From Dugong dugon (taxonomy: Eukaryota; Chordata; Mammalia; Sirenia; Dugongidae): a stretch of 64,000 nucleotides of DNA. The notes under the pieces are model-generated. The model did not search any database, was not told the DNA's origin, and saw nothing but the letters and a program-made list of their open reading frames with translations. Shown piece after piece: positions 1-11,129 of this stretch (position 1 is the first letter of the stretch; each line of letters begins with the position of its first letter). Both the position numbers and the translations under genes were made by a program. The stretch spans positions 138,788,736-138,852,735 of the forward strand of contig CM057463.1 of NCBI GenBank assembly GCA_030035585.1, written 5' to 3'.

Positions 1-156
1 ATTTTCACGTCATAAATTATTACTCTTTTGATTTTTTCAACTATTTCCATTCTTTAAAAAAATGGAAAAACCATTTGTAACTCGCCATGAGTACAAAAAC
101 CGGCATCGAGTGAATTCACCCTTGGCCATCATTTGCCCATCTCTACCGTGGAGCAC

Positions 157-366
157 GAGGAGCCTTGTAGAACAGTGAATGAAGTGCTTGGCTGTTAACT
201 GAAAGGTCGGCAGTTGGAACCAACCAGCCGCTCCTCGGGAGAAAGATGTGGCAGTCTGCTTCCGTAAAGATTACAGCCTTGGAAACCCTATGGGGCAATT
301 CTACTCTGTCCTATAGGCTTACCATGGGTCAGAATCAATGTGACAGGTTTGGCTGTAGGGCAACAA
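157..366 (+). mobile_element. AfroSINE-type tRNA-derived SINE
   Basis: Complete SINE with a tRNA-like head (a diverged form of the ggagccctggtggtgcagtg start, then a B-box-like stretch near 212-225). The middle carries gaaagatgtggcagtctgct and the tail region has ccctatggggcaattctact. This is the long form, which keeps the 'agatgtggcagtctgcttcc' block that shorter copies lack. Diverged from the other copies, so not among the youngest. Confidence 0.85.
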
Positions 367-1936
367 TGAGGACCCATTAAAGGATTTTAAACTGGAAATT
401 GGCATGATCAAGGCCACATTGTAGGAAGTTCACTCTGGCAGCACTGTGGAAGGTAGTTTTGAAAGGATAGGACAAGAGGAAGGGAGGACACAGAAAACTG
501 TCAAATCCTTTCCATGTGAAAAGACAGGTGTGTTTTGCCTCCTAGAACACATTTTGATAAATCAGTCAACACCAGGATATTCCCAACGTGTCTTTTCCTT
601 CTCCCATTACTAACTACTGTACCTTTCTGCCACTAGACTTTCTCCTCCCATCTTGCCCTTCTCCTCTTCTCATTCTCCCTCTCCAAACACACTCCATCGT
701 TGCCAGCTGGCCACATCTTTAAAACTCTTTCCACAGAACAGAGAGCTGGCAATTGTGCTGTAAGAGTGGCACACAGCAGTCCCACTTACCCATTTCTGGG
801 AACACTGAAGGCTGAGTGAGCACTAGGACTGACCTTGACCTTACTCCCGGCACTCAATACAAGTAACAGAAGATGTGGTTATAATCTTTGGAACATTTAT
901 TTTCCGGTTGACAAGAATAACAGTCTCTTTTTTTTTTTTTTTTTCCAATTTGCATTTGACAGATAAAGTAATATAGCCTCAGAAAAGTGAAATGATTAGT
1001 TTCTTTTCCTACCACATAATCTAAGATTTTATCCTTTACTAAATAATCTTGACTCTAAAGTATTTAAAATTAAATATGCCACAAAAATGCTTTGGTACTA
1101 AAAATTATTTTAAAAGATTAAGAACTAAAATAATAACATTATTTGGTAGGTTTTTTTTAAACTCACAGACTATTAGACCTGGAAGGGAAACTGGAGACTG
1201 TGTAACCGAACACAAGAGGGGTGAAGTCAGAATGAGCACTGGGTACTCTTTCCCTTCAATGTTATGTTCTTTCTTCAAAGAATTAATTATAGAGATTTTT
1301 TTTTAACCCAAAATCTCTGATGGATTTAAGATGGCAATACTATCCTACCTTTGATACAATGCCATTTTCAAACATTAATGTTGCTGTACTTTTGATTCCC
1401 TTTTAAGTTATTAAGGTACTTGATGTATAGTCCTGAGCCAGCATTGTTCCAGACCTGGCCTGTGTTCCCCTCCCTCCTCCCTTCCTGTTCTACAGACACA
1501 GATGATGTCATTGGCAGCTGAAGGAGTAGTTTTATGTGACACTATATCATTATCTCCATTCTGAAATTCTCCCAAAATGGAGAAACCTAAAGTGAAGGAG
1601 GGCATAGTAATGGAAGATGTATAATAATCTGCTTTTCTAAAAGAGTAAAGCAGAAAACGCCAGAGCTGACTACAATAGTAACTCATTCTAACTAAAGCAG
1701 CTCAGTAATTCAGAAATTGCTAGTCTATTACGCCCACAATAATAGTTCAAGCTCAGGAATGATGTGGAAATCTTTCAACGGGATGATACGTGAAAATGTT
1801 ATGACAAACAGAAATTCATAGGAGTTTATTTCATTACTACGGATTTTCAGAAAAACAAACAAATAACTAGAAAAAGTGTACCTAAAACCATGCAATTCTG
1901 CCACATACTGTTCTAATCTATTCTAATGGAAAACTA
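367..1936. other. No gene; mostly unassigned sequence
   Basis: No open frame longer than 91 codons, and none with recognisable protein features. The first ~130 bases resemble the purine-rich antisense strand of an ancient LINE2-type element. A run of T lies near 928-944. A short stretch near 1170-1200 looks like an old interspersed repeat that recurs near 2760 and 16960. Nothing else is recognisable. Confidence 0.5.
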
Positions 1937-2030
1937 AAACCAAACCAGTTTCTGTTGAGTCAGTTCTGACTCATGGCAATCCCATGTGTTACAAAAGAGA
2001 ACTATGCTCCATAGACTTTAACCATTTGCA
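1937..2030 (-). mobile_element. AfroSINE 3' fragment
   Basis: Antisense SINE tail: aaaaccaaaccagtttctgt followed by gttctgactcatggcaatcc. It is truncated after the gctccatag block, so only the 3' part is present. Confidence 0.7.
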
Positions 2031-2059
2031 CCTCCCAGACACCTGCAATGTACAAAAGT

Positions 2060-2235
2060 CTTTATTAAACACTTTAGCCGTATTGTGTCATTCACGTCTC
2101 TTAACCTTTTGAGGTAGGTACTGTTACCTCATTTTACAGTGAAGAAACTGAGGCACAGAATACATAAGTAACTGACAGCCACACTGCTAAAAAGTGGTAG
2201 ATCTAGAATGTGAATTTGGGCCTTTTTGTTCCACT
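2060..2235 (-). mobile_element. MIR SINE
   Basis: The reverse strand of the mammal-wide MIR core is visible: gaggtaggtactgttacctc, attttacagtgaagaaactg and aggcacagaatacataagta, followed by the B-box-side part. This is an ancient repeat, strongly diverged. Confidence 0.8.
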
Positions 2236-2272
2236 GTCCATTTTATCTTCTATAGATACTTATCTATATATA

Positions 2273-2486
2273 AGGAACCCTGGTGGTGCTGTGGTTAAGA
2301 GCTTGGCTGCTAACTAAAAGTTCAGAGGTTTGAACCCACCGGCCACTCTGTGGGAGAAAGATGTGGCAGTCTGCTTCTGTGAAGATTTACAGCCTTGGAA
2401 ACCCTATGGGGGCAGTTCAGCTCTGTCCTATAGGGTTGCTATGAGTAAGAATAAACTTGATGGCAGTGGGTTTGATTTTTGATGTT
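2273..2486 (+). mobile_element. AfroSINE, long form
   Basis: Near-complete copy from ggaaccctggtggtgctgtg through gatgtggcagtctgcttctg to cagtgggtttgatttttgat. It faces the next SINE at 2524-2690 tail to tail, giving a short inverted pair. Confidence 0.92.
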
Positions 2487-2523
2487 TTTGTTGCTGTTTT
2501 TTGTTTTTTGGTTATCTGTATAC

Positions 2524-2690
2524 ATTGTTATTAGGTGCCATCGAGCTGGTTCTGACTCATAGCAACCGTACAGGATAGACTAGAACTGCCCCATAGGGTT
2601 TCCAAGGAGCAGCTGGTGGATTTGAACTGCCGACGTTTTGGTTAGCAGCCAAGCTCTTAACCACTACACCACCATGACATGGCCTCTCCA
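2524..2690 (-). mobile_element. AfroSINE, short form
   Basis: Antisense copy beginning ttaggtgccatcgagctggt and ending at the tRNA-like head (gctcttaaccactacaccac). It lacks the 'gatgtggcagtctg' block, so it belongs to the short subfamily. With the preceding SINE it could fold into a hairpin of about 150 bp. Confidence 0.92.
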
Positions 2691-2959
2691 TGTTTGGGAA
2701 ACTAGAGAAATATACTTACAAGAGAACAATTCTAAGATCTATGTGGGATCATCATGCTGGAAGGGATCTTAGAGATTATCTAGTCGAAATTCTCGTTTTA
2801 CAGAAGGGAAATTGAGTCAAAATTCCAGGCATCACTTAATGGATTGCAGAACCACTTTTGTCTACTCCTTGTGCTACTACGCAAGGCCAGACACTTATCG
2901 CCTATCACCTGAACTATTAAAATAGCATCTTCCCACATTTCTGTGCCACTAGTTCCATT

Positions 2960-3560
2960 TTTTTTCTTTTTCCTATATTTCTGGCAGAAACCAATGAAAT
3001 TAAAAAGAGGGAATTAATAGAGAAAATAAAAAAGACTGGTTCTTTATAAAGATCATAAAATTGATTAACCTCTAGACAGGCTAACCAAGAAAAAAATGAA
3101 GAAGACACAAATTACTAACATCAGAAATGAAAGATCACAACTGATCCCATGGACATTAAAAGAGTAATAAAGGAATATTAAAAATAACAATAAAGGGACA
3201 AGGAGCCCTTGTGGTACAGTGGTTAAGAGTTTGGCTCCTAACCAAAAGGTCAGCAGTTCGAACCCACCAGCTGCTCCTTGGAAACCCTATGGGGCAGTTC
3301 CCGGTCCTATAAGGTCGCTATGAGTCAGAATCAACTTGATGGCAATTGCTTTGTTTTTTTTTTGTTTTATGGGGACAAATTTAATAACTTAGATGGAACA
3401 GGCCAATTCCTTGAAAATGACAATGTATCAAAACTCACACAAGGAGAAACAAGTAATCTGAATAGGACTATATCTATTAGGGAAACTGAAGCAACAGTTA
3501 ATAATCTTCAAAAATACTGAGTACCAGGCCCAAATTATTTCACTGTTGAATTCAACAATT
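2960..3560 (+). mobile_element. Old L1 ORF2 fragment split by a SINE
   Basis: Conceptual translation in broken frames resembles the L1 ORF2 segment between endonuclease and reverse transcriptase: NEIKKRELIEKIKKTGSL before the SINE, and DNKFNNLDGTGQFLENDNV after it. There are many stops and frameshifts. The AfroSINE at 3205-3358 lies inside it. Its apparent target duplication is gggacaa, near 3196-3202 and 3372-3378. Confidence 0.7.
3205..3358 (+). mobile_element. AfroSINE, short form, inside old L1
   Basis: Runs from aggagcccttgtggtacagt to aacttgatggcaattgcttt, followed by a T-rich tail. The host L1 sequence continues directly on both sides, so the SINE is the younger element. Confidence 0.9.
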
Positions 3561-3835
3561 ACATTTCTAAAACTCAGATCTGGTAATGTTGAACTATTTA
3601 AACTATTTAAAATGGTTTTCTTTTCCCTTCTTTCTGAAGGCTCAGCTCCACCTTATCAAGCACCAATCTATTTTTCCAGCTCTAGTTGTCACCACTACTC
3701 CAAAGTGGCCAATAGTCCATTTCCCCAATCCTGCTGCTCATGTTCCTTTCTTTATGTTTTTAAGCATGCTTTTCCTTCTGCCTAATATGTCCTTCTCTTT
3801 TCCTTGCCTTGTGAACCTGGTTATCCTTCAAGGAA

Positions 3836-4000
3836 AAACAAAACAAAACACTACCCTCAAGCCAATTCTGACTCATAGTGACCCCACAGGGCAGAGAAGA
3901 ACTGCCCCATACGGTTTCCAAGGCGCAGCTGGTGAATTTGAACTGCCAACTTTTTGGTTAGTAGCTGGGCTCTTAACCAGTGCACCACCAGGGCTTCTTT
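3836..4000 (-). mobile_element. AfroSINE, short form
   Basis: Antisense copy from ccaattctgactcatagtga through gaactgccccatacggtttc to cagtgcaccaccagggcttc. The tRNA-like head is intact. Confidence 0.9.
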
Positions 4001-4039
4001 GAGAAGCAGCTCAAAAATCACTCATTAAAGCATTTGGTA

Positions 4040-4241
4040 AGGTCCCTAGGTGGCGGAAATAGTTTGTGCTTGACTGCTAACCTAAATATTGGTGGCTTGA
4101 ATCCACCCAGCAGTATCTCAGAAGAAAAGCCCTGGCAATCCACTTCCATTAAGATTACAGCCAAGAAAACCCTATGGAGCAGTTCTACTCTGTAATACAT
4201 GGGCTTATCATGAGTCAGAATCAACTTAAGTTGACAGCAAC
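4040..4241 (+). mobile_element. AfroSINE, 5' part (interrupted by LTR)
   Basis: The sense SINE starts ggtccctaggtggcggaaat and reaches aacttaagttgacagcaact, where an LTR interrupts it. Its last bases (gcaactaacaacaataaa) continue after the LTR at about 4765-4785. This is the variant carrying ggcttgaatccacccagcag. Confidence 0.85.
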
Positions 4242-4764
4242 TGTCTTAGTCATCTAGTGCTGCTATAACCGAAATACCACAAGTGTATGGCTTTAACAAA
4301 GAGACATTTATTTTCTTACAGTCTAGTAGGCTAGAAGTCCAAATTCAGGGTGTCAGCTCCAGGAGAAGGCTCTCTCTTTCTGTCAGCTCCGGAAGAAGGT
4401 CCTTCTCATCAATCTTCCCCTGGGCTAGGAGCTTCTCTGCACAGGAACCCCAGGTCCAAAGGACGCGCTTTGCTCTGGGCGCTGCTTTCTTGGTGGTATG
4501 AGGTCCCCCTCATCTCTCTGCTCACTTCTCTCTTTTATATCTCAAAAGAGATTGGCTTAAGACACAACCTAATCTTGTAGATTGAGTCCTGCCTCATTAA
4601 CACAACTGCCACTAATCCATCTCATTAATGTCATAGTGATAGGATTTATAACACATAGGAAAATCACATCAGATGACAAAATGGTGGACAATCACACACT
4701 GCTGGGAATCATGATCTACCCAAGTTGACAGATATTTTTGGGGGACACAATTCAATCCATGACA
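4242..4764 (-). mobile_element. Solo LTR, ERVL-MaLR-like
   Basis: A 523-bp element with TG...CA ends, flanked by the 5-bp duplication GCAAC at 4237-4241 and 4765-4769. Five bases is the duplication length of ERVL/MaLR elements. Read on the minus strand it begins TGTCATGGATTGAATTGTGT and ends in TGACTAAGACA, which resembles MaLR LTR ends. It has no internal region. It lies inside an AfroSINE, so it inserted after that SINE. Family naming is from memory of end motifs. Confidence 0.75.
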
Positions 4765-5194
4765 GCAACTAACAACAATAAAGCATTTGGTTTTTTAAAT
4801 TGTTCATCACCCCCTTCTTTGTGTTTCCATAATACTTCACTTATAGTCAACAGTAGAGACAAAGATTTGTTCACCTTTTATTTTCAACACTGTAGTGAGT
4901 TCAAGGAAGTCCTGGGCTGATCAAGGAAAAAGATATGACTACAAGATAGCAAAGTTGTACAGCAAACCATTTATTGGGGACAATAAGACATTGCAGCCAC
5001 ATATGGTGGTGGTGGAGGAGAGGTCCCCCACGCAGGGGGTCTTCCAGGAAGCCACTGGAAGTGGAACAGGACATGAAAACCCCAAGGAAGAGGTGAAGGG
5101 AAGGAGGGCTTACGTGGCTGTAGGTAATTTCCTCCTGCAGCAAGGTGGCGGAGTATCTGGATCAGAGAACTCTGAAGGTAGCAGCCCCTTAACC

Positions 5195-5385
5195 AGTTGC
5201 CCTGAGCCAATTCTGACTCATGGCAACTCCATGTGTGTCAGAGTAGAACTGTGCTCCAAAGGGGTCTCAGTGGCTGATTTTTCAGAAGTAGATCACCAGG
5301 CTTTTTTTTTTTTTTTTTTTGAGGTGTTTTGTGCTGACTAAAACCAACATTTTGGTTAGCTGGTTGCACCTAGGGACTCCAGTAG
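5195..5385 (-). mobile_element. AfroSINE variant with T-run expansion
   Basis: Antisense copy of the subfamily that carries gtagaactgtgctccaaagg and agaagtagatcaccaggc. An expanded T tract (about 5302-5321) sits in the body rather than at the tail. The head ends at cctagggactcc. Confidence 0.8.
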
Positions 5386-5391
5386 CACCTT

Positions 5392-5605
5392 GTTGTTGTT
5401 AGGTACCATTGAGTCAATTTTGACTCATAGCAACCCCATGTGACAGAATAAAACTGTCCAACAGGATTTTCTTAGCTATAATCTTTATGAAAGCATACTA
5501 CCAGGTCTTTTCTCCCACAGAGCCACTGGGTGGGTTCAAACCACCAACTTTTCAGTTAGCAGTTGGAACTTACTCATTGCCACTAGGGCTCCTTAGGGAC
5601 CTTAT
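5392..5605 (-). mobile_element. AfroSINE, long form
   Basis: Antisense copy abutting the previous one: gttgttgttaggtaccattg, gactcatagcaaccccatgt, then ccactgggtgggttcaaacc and the head at gccactagggctcctt. Confidence 0.85.
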
Positions 5606-6408
5606 AACTACAGGCTTTTATCTACGGCTAGCAAACGTTAGATGCAGTTCCACAGTGTCTGTAAAGTTGTCGGGATCTAAGTCACTAGAAATCTATTTGG
5701 GCTATTTTTAAAAGAATTGGATGTGTACTAACTTGAGTTTGGCACCGTTGGGCTTTTTCTGGGCAAACGGTTCTCAGCTTGCTATGAAGAACTAAACAAC
5801 TTGAGCGAATACACAGAGGCCATCTTTGGCTCATTTATAAAACAACACCTAATGAATACATGGATGGCTAATAGTAGGTCCTCAGTAATTTGATGAATTA
5901 ATCAATAAGTAGAGAGTACTATGGTTTTTTGATCCCCAAATCAATTTTTGCCACAATAGCTTTTATTCATTCTTTCAGTTCTTTCAACAAATATTTATTG
6001 TGTTTCTGCTTTGTGCCAAGTACTCTACTAAGTCCAAGAGTTACAACAGTGAAAACAGTAAATAAGGTCCCTGCCTTCATGGAGCTACTTTTAGTAAGAA
6101 TGACAGATAATGATTGTTATGCATGCTTTCTGTATGCTCTCAGATCATATCTGCTTCTGTAACATTCTTAAAACACATATGAGTAAGTCACTATTTGGTA
6201 TACTTCTGTAATGCTTTTTTACACTGTTATATTTTTCTAATGCTTTTAAACACCTATGTATAAGTCACTTATAAAGTGAAGTTAGAAATAGAAAATCTCT
6301 GAACTTAGAAATAGAAATACAGAAATTTAAATAATGCTCTTTAACAATTAACTATAAGTCATTTAAAAGTTATTCTAAACTAGAAAATAGATAATAGAGG
6401 TCGTAAAT
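5606..6408. other. No gene; ancient repeat traces
   Basis: About 5960-6090 contains ttcaacaaatatttattgtg and ggtccctgccttcatggagc, a pattern of old mammal-wide interspersed repeats. The rest is AT-rich and unassigned. Confidence 0.45.
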
Positions 6409-9155
6409 GTTGTTATTGTTGTTAGGTGCCAAGCAGCCAGTTCCAACTCATAGTGACACCACGTGACGAAACACTGCCCAGTCCTGTGCCATCCTCATAA
6501 TCGTTGCTATGTTTGAGCCCATCATTGCAGCCACTGTGTCAATCCATTTTGTTGAGGGTCTTCCTCTTTTTCGCTGACCCTCTACCAAGCATGATGTCCT
6601 TCTCTGGGCTGGTCCCACCTGATTAGATGTCCAAAGTAAGTGAGACAAAGGCTCACTATCCTTGCTTCTAAGGAGCTTCTGGCTGTACTTGTTCCAACAC
6701 AGATTTGTTCATTCTTGTGGTATGTGGGGTTATATCCATTTAAACATGGCTGCACTATTGACAACTGCAGCCCCCACAGGCCTCTATGCTGCACAGCATG
6801 TTGAGACTTGTCCCCAACATGTTGAGACTTGTCCACAACATGTTGAGACTTGTCACAACTTGTTTTCCCAAACCTATTTTCCCTTTACCGATAGGCTTGT
6901 TTACCTGAATTCCTTCTCCCTTGCCCGCACCCAAAGCCCATTGTTCTGTTATTTGCTTCACTGCTTGCTGTATTGACTATAAATAAACTCCTGGGACTGA
7001 AGCCGGGGTCGACTCCTCAGAGTGACTGTCCTGGCCTCACTTCTCTGTAAGAGGTGTGGAATTGGTTATTGTCTCCGCCGCCCCGACTTTTGCCACTACT
7101 GCGACACTGGCAGTCCATGGTGTATTCAATATTCTTTACCAACACCATAATTTCAATGCGTTAATTCTTCTTCAGCCTTCCTTATTCATTGTCCAGCTTT
7201 CACATGCATACAAGGGGATTGCAAATACCATGGCTTGGGTCAAGTGCACCTTAGTTCTCAAGGTCACATCTTTGCTTTTTAACATTCTAAAGAGGTTTTT
7301 TGCAGCAGATTTGCCCAGTGAACTATGTCCTTTGATTTCTTGACTGCTGCTTCCACAGACATTGATTGTGGATCCAAGGAAGATGAAATCCTTGACAACT
7401 TCAATATTTTCTGCATTTATCATGATGTTGCTTATTGGTCCAGTTGTGAGGATTTTTGTTTTCTTTATGTTGAGGTGTGATCCATACTGAAGGCTGTAGT
7501 CTTTGATCTTCATCATTAAGTGCTTCAAGTTCTCTTCACTTTCAGCAAGCAAAGTTGTGTCATCTGCATATTGCAGGTTGTTAATAGGTCCTCTCCAATC
7601 CTGAAGCTGTGTTCTTCTTCATAAAGCCTATCTTCTCGGAGTATTTGCTTGGCATACAGATTGAATAAGTATGGTGAAAGAATACAACTCTGACACACAT
7701 CTTTTCTGATTTTAAACCACTCAGTATCCCCTTGTTCTGTTTGAACAACTGCCTTTTGGTCTATGTACAGGTTCCTCCTGAAAACAATTAGGTATTTTGG
7801 AATTCCCATTCTTCACAATGTTATCCATAATTTGTTATGATCCATACAATTGAATGCATTTGTGTAGTCAGTAAAACACAGGTAAACATCTTTCTGGTAT
7901 TCTCTGCTTACAGCCAAGATCCATCTGACATCAGCAATGATAGCCTTTGTTCCAAGTCTTCCTTTGAAACCAGCTTGAATTTCTGGCAGGTCCCATGAAT
8001 ATACTGCTGCAACCATTTTTTACTTCAGCAAAATTTTGCCTGCACGTGATATTAATGATATTGTTCAATAATGTATGCATTCTGTTGGACCATCTTTCTT
8101 TGGAATGGGCACAAATATGGACCTCTTCCAGTCAGTTTGACAAGTAGCTCTCTTCCAAATGTCTTGGCATAGGTGAGTGAGCACTTCCAGCGTTGCATCC
8201 ATTTGCTGAAGCATCTCAACTGGTATTCCATCAATTCCTGGAGGTTTGTTTTTCTCCAGTGCTTTCAGTGCAGCTTAGACTTCTTCCTTCAGTACCATTG
8301 GTTCTTGATCATATGCTACCTCCTGAAATGGTTGAACATCAACCAATTCTTTTTGGTACAGTGACTCTATGTATTCCTTCCATCTTCTTTTGGTGCTTTG
8401 TATCGTTCAATACTTTGCCAATAGAATGCTTCAATATTTCAACTTGAGACTTGAATTTTTTCTTCAGTTCTTTCAGCTTGAGAAATGCCCAGCATTGTCT
8501 TCTTGTTGTCTAACTCCAAGTCTTTGCATATTTCATTAAAATACTTTACTTTGTCTTCTCAAACTGCCCCTCGAAATCTTCTGTTCAGCTCTTTTACTTC
8601 ATCATTTCTTTCTTTTGCTTTAGCTACTCAGCATTCAAAAGCAAGTTTCAGAGTCTCTTCTGACATCCATTTTAGTCTTTTCTTTCTTTCCTGTCTTTTT
8701 AATAACCTCTTACTTCCTTCATATATGATATCCTTGATGTCATCCCTCAACTCATCTGGTCTTCAGTCATTAGTGGTCAATGCATCAAATCTATTTTTGA
8801 GGTAGTCTCTAAATTCAGGTGGGATATACTCAAGGTTGTGCTTTGGCTCTTGTGGAATTGTTTTAATTTTCTTCAGCTTCACCTTGAACTTGCAAATGAG
8901 CAACTGACGGTCTGTTCTGCAGTTGGCCCTGGCCTTGTTTTGACTAATGACATTGAGCTTCTCCATCGTCTTTTTCTGCAGATGTAGTTGATTTGATTCC
9001 TGTGTATTTCATCCGGCAAGGTCCATGTGTATAGTCACCGTATGTGTTGTTGAAAACAGTTATTTGCAATGTTGAGCCCCTCAGGTCATAAATAACTTCC
9101 ATAAACTGGGCTGTGCACCTGAACTGTGTCATAACAGAATATAACATCAATCAAA
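6409..9155 (-). mobile_element. BovB/RTE-type LINE, 5' truncated, interrupted by LTR
   Basis: The 3' end is at 6409 (gttgttgttaggtgcc on the plus strand) and the 5' limit is near 9155. Minus-strand translation shows, in order, the end of an endonuclease domain ([14 protein letters not shown] near 9000), a linker (NLEYIPPEFRDYLKN near 8830) and reverse transcriptase. RT is visible as PEIQAGFKGRLGTKAIIADV and DYTNAFNCMDHNKLW (7813-8016). The YADD active site is legible at 7559-7570 but lies in another frame. Frameshifts and stops throughout make it a dead copy. A solo LTR at 6723-7106 splits it near its 3' end. Confidence 0.93.
6723..7106 (+). mobile_element. Solo LTR, 6-bp-TSD (class II-like) family, copy 1
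   Basis: A 384-bp element with TG...CA ends, TGTGGGGTTATATCC to GCGACA. It has a TATA-like ctataaataa near 6978 and closely matches the LTR at 43814-44175. It sits in RTE sequence, with flanking hexamers gtggta (6717-6722) and ctggca (7107-7112), a duplication with two mismatches. Inside are three tandem copies of a 21-bp unit, catgttgagacttgtcc plus four bases, starting at 6797, 6818 and 6839. Assignment to ERV class II rests on the 6-bp duplication of copy 2. Confidence 0.85.
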
Positions 9156-9774
9156 TTTCTATAAATTAACAAAAAGTTGACATAAATATATCACTAAACA
9201 ATTCTCATAATTTTAAATTAATTAACTCATCCTTGCACATATGCAGTAAATAAGAACAAAAATATATCATATAACAATTCCTTAATTTGTAATAATTCAA
9301 ATCTCTACATATTAACAAAATACAGCAATTTCCTAACTGGCAATAAAACATACCAGTTATAGCTGAATATGACAGCACATATAGTATATAAACCAGTGGA
9401 TTTCTTCTCATTTCTGGAGAAGAAGACAGAAACAAAAAGTCTCTCTGGCTCTCTGAAGACTGAGAAGCCTGCTGAGATACTGCTCACCACAACCAATCTC
9501 GAACCCTCCCTAGCTACAGGGGACTCCCTATAAGTTTGAGGGGTGGTCAAGTCTTCTCCCCGAGACCACTTGTTAAAGGTAAAAGCTGAAGTCTAAAGAT
9601 GTGGACTCAACATTTAAACTAACATTGTAATTGTTAATTCTGATTCTCCAATGCTAAATGAATGTCTTGAAGCCTTGCTTGGCGTGCCTTACCATGATTA
9701 CCTTGCAATAAACTAAACAAGTTTATGCATGAGAAGCCTGAGCATTTTTTTATTTATTCTTAAGTTAAAATCCT
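9156..9774. other. No gene; AT-rich then possible LTR-like stretch
   Basis: 9156-9390 is AT-rich. Near 9378-9390 is a TATA-like tatataaacc, followed by about 180 bp of mixed sequence ending ctccccgagaccacttgtta near 9575. A TATA box followed by such a stretch would suit an LTR, but no duplication or second copy is visible in the window, so it stays unassigned. Confidence 0.35.
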
Positions 9775-10690
9775 CCAGGACAGTGATAAGTGCCAGGAAA
9801 GAAATAAACAGCTGATAAGAGAGAGAGAAAAACTGAGAAGGCCACCTTAGAAAGAGGGATCTGGAAAACCTTCTCCAAGCACTTGATATTTTAGCTATGA
9901 TCTCAGGATGAGATGGTTGGCCATGTAAAGATGGAGGAAGAGCATTTCAGGCAGGCAAAACAGCAAGATCTACAGACAAGAAAGGACTCCTTATGATCAA
10001 GGAACAGAAAGTAGAAAGGTTGGAGAGGTAGGCATACCACAGCTCTTGAATGGCGTTACATAGCTTTGAAGGCTATGACAAGGAATTTAAAATTTCTCCT
10101 AAAAGTGTTGGGAAGCCACAGTGGGGGGAAAAAAAAGATTCCTAAACCAAACCCTGTTGCCGTCAAGCTGATTCCAACTCAGAGAGACTGTATAGGACAG
10201 AGTAGAACTGCCCCATAGGGTTTCTAAGACTGTAAATCTTTACAGAAGCAGGTTGACACATCTTTCTCCTGAGAGAGCAGCTGGTGGATTCAAACCGCTA
10301 ACCTTTTAGTTGACAGTCAATGCTTATTCACTGTACCTGAAGGGTTCCTAGCAGGGGAATAAACTGCTCTGTCCTTTGCATTTTAAAATGAGAGAAATGG
10401 ATTGAATGACAGCAAGGGTAAACGCAGGAAGACCAGTTAGAAAGCTCTTGTAGAAGTTCAGGCAAAGGATGGTTAAAATGGAGGAATTGGAGATGGAAAA
10501 AATGCAAACAGATTTTATATATACATATATATATTTATATATATTTGGGAGATAGATCTGCCAAGTCTTGAAAACATACTGGATGTGGACAGTAAAGGAA
10601 ATGAAGAAATTACAGTTCTGACTTTTAAATTTTATGGTTTGAATCATTGGATAGATATTATGTTTTTTTATTGAGATGAGGAAGACTAAG
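9775..10690 (-). mobile_element. Ancient LINE2-like fragment with SINE inside
   Basis: The antisense signature of LINE2 3' sequence is legible: agagcatttcaggcaggcaa, gaatggcgttacatagcttt and aagtgttgggaagccacagt. It resumes after the SINE at 10143-10352 with ggttaaaatggaggaattgg. Diverged, no open frame. Family call is from pattern memory. Confidence 0.5.
10143..10352 (-). mobile_element. AfroSINE, long form
   Basis: Antisense copy: cctgttgccgtcaagctgat, ctgccccatagggtttctaa, gtaaatctttacagaagcag, ending at ctgtacctgaagggttccta. It interrupts the LINE2-like sequence. Confidence 0.9.
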
Positions 10691-10916
10691 GTGAGGAATA
10701 AATTTAGGAGGAAAAATCAAGTGTTCCATGTTGGATATATTGAACTGATACTAAGTAGGGAAGTTTTAAGTTGTGATGGTGGAAAACTGCTTTTAAAATA
10801 AAATAACCAGATAACGATAATTATAGCTAATAATTATCAGGCTTGCTTACTATGTACCAGGCTTTGTTTACATATCATTTAATTTAATTCTCACAATCTC
10901 TCTTTGAGGAAGTTAC

Positions 10917-11100
10917 TTTTGTTGTCATTGTTGTTGTCTCGGGCGTGTGCCATGGAGTCAATTCCGACTCATAGAACAGAGTAGAACTGTCCCTAAGATT
11001 TCCTTTGCAGGAGCAGATCGCCAGGACTTTTCTCCTGCGGAGTGGCAGAACCTTTCGGCTAGCAGCCAAGCACTTATCCACTGCACCACCAGGGCTTCTA
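10917..11100 (-). mobile_element. AfroSINE in MIR (antisense)
   Basis: From ccatggagtcaattccgact through gagcagatcgccaggacttt to ctgcaccaccagggcttcta. It is the variant with a 'gatcgccagg' block. Confidence 0.88.
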
Positions 11101-11129
11101 GTTACTATTGCGAACTCTATTTTACACAT

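Noticed and set aside
3586-4002. 138-codon frame with hydrophobic start
   Set aside because: It runs into an antisense AfroSINE for its last third and has no recognisable domain; a chance frame.
4895-5341. 148-codon frame ending in a poly-Phe run
   Set aside because: The end is a SINE T-run, and the upstream part shows no recognisable domain or splice context.
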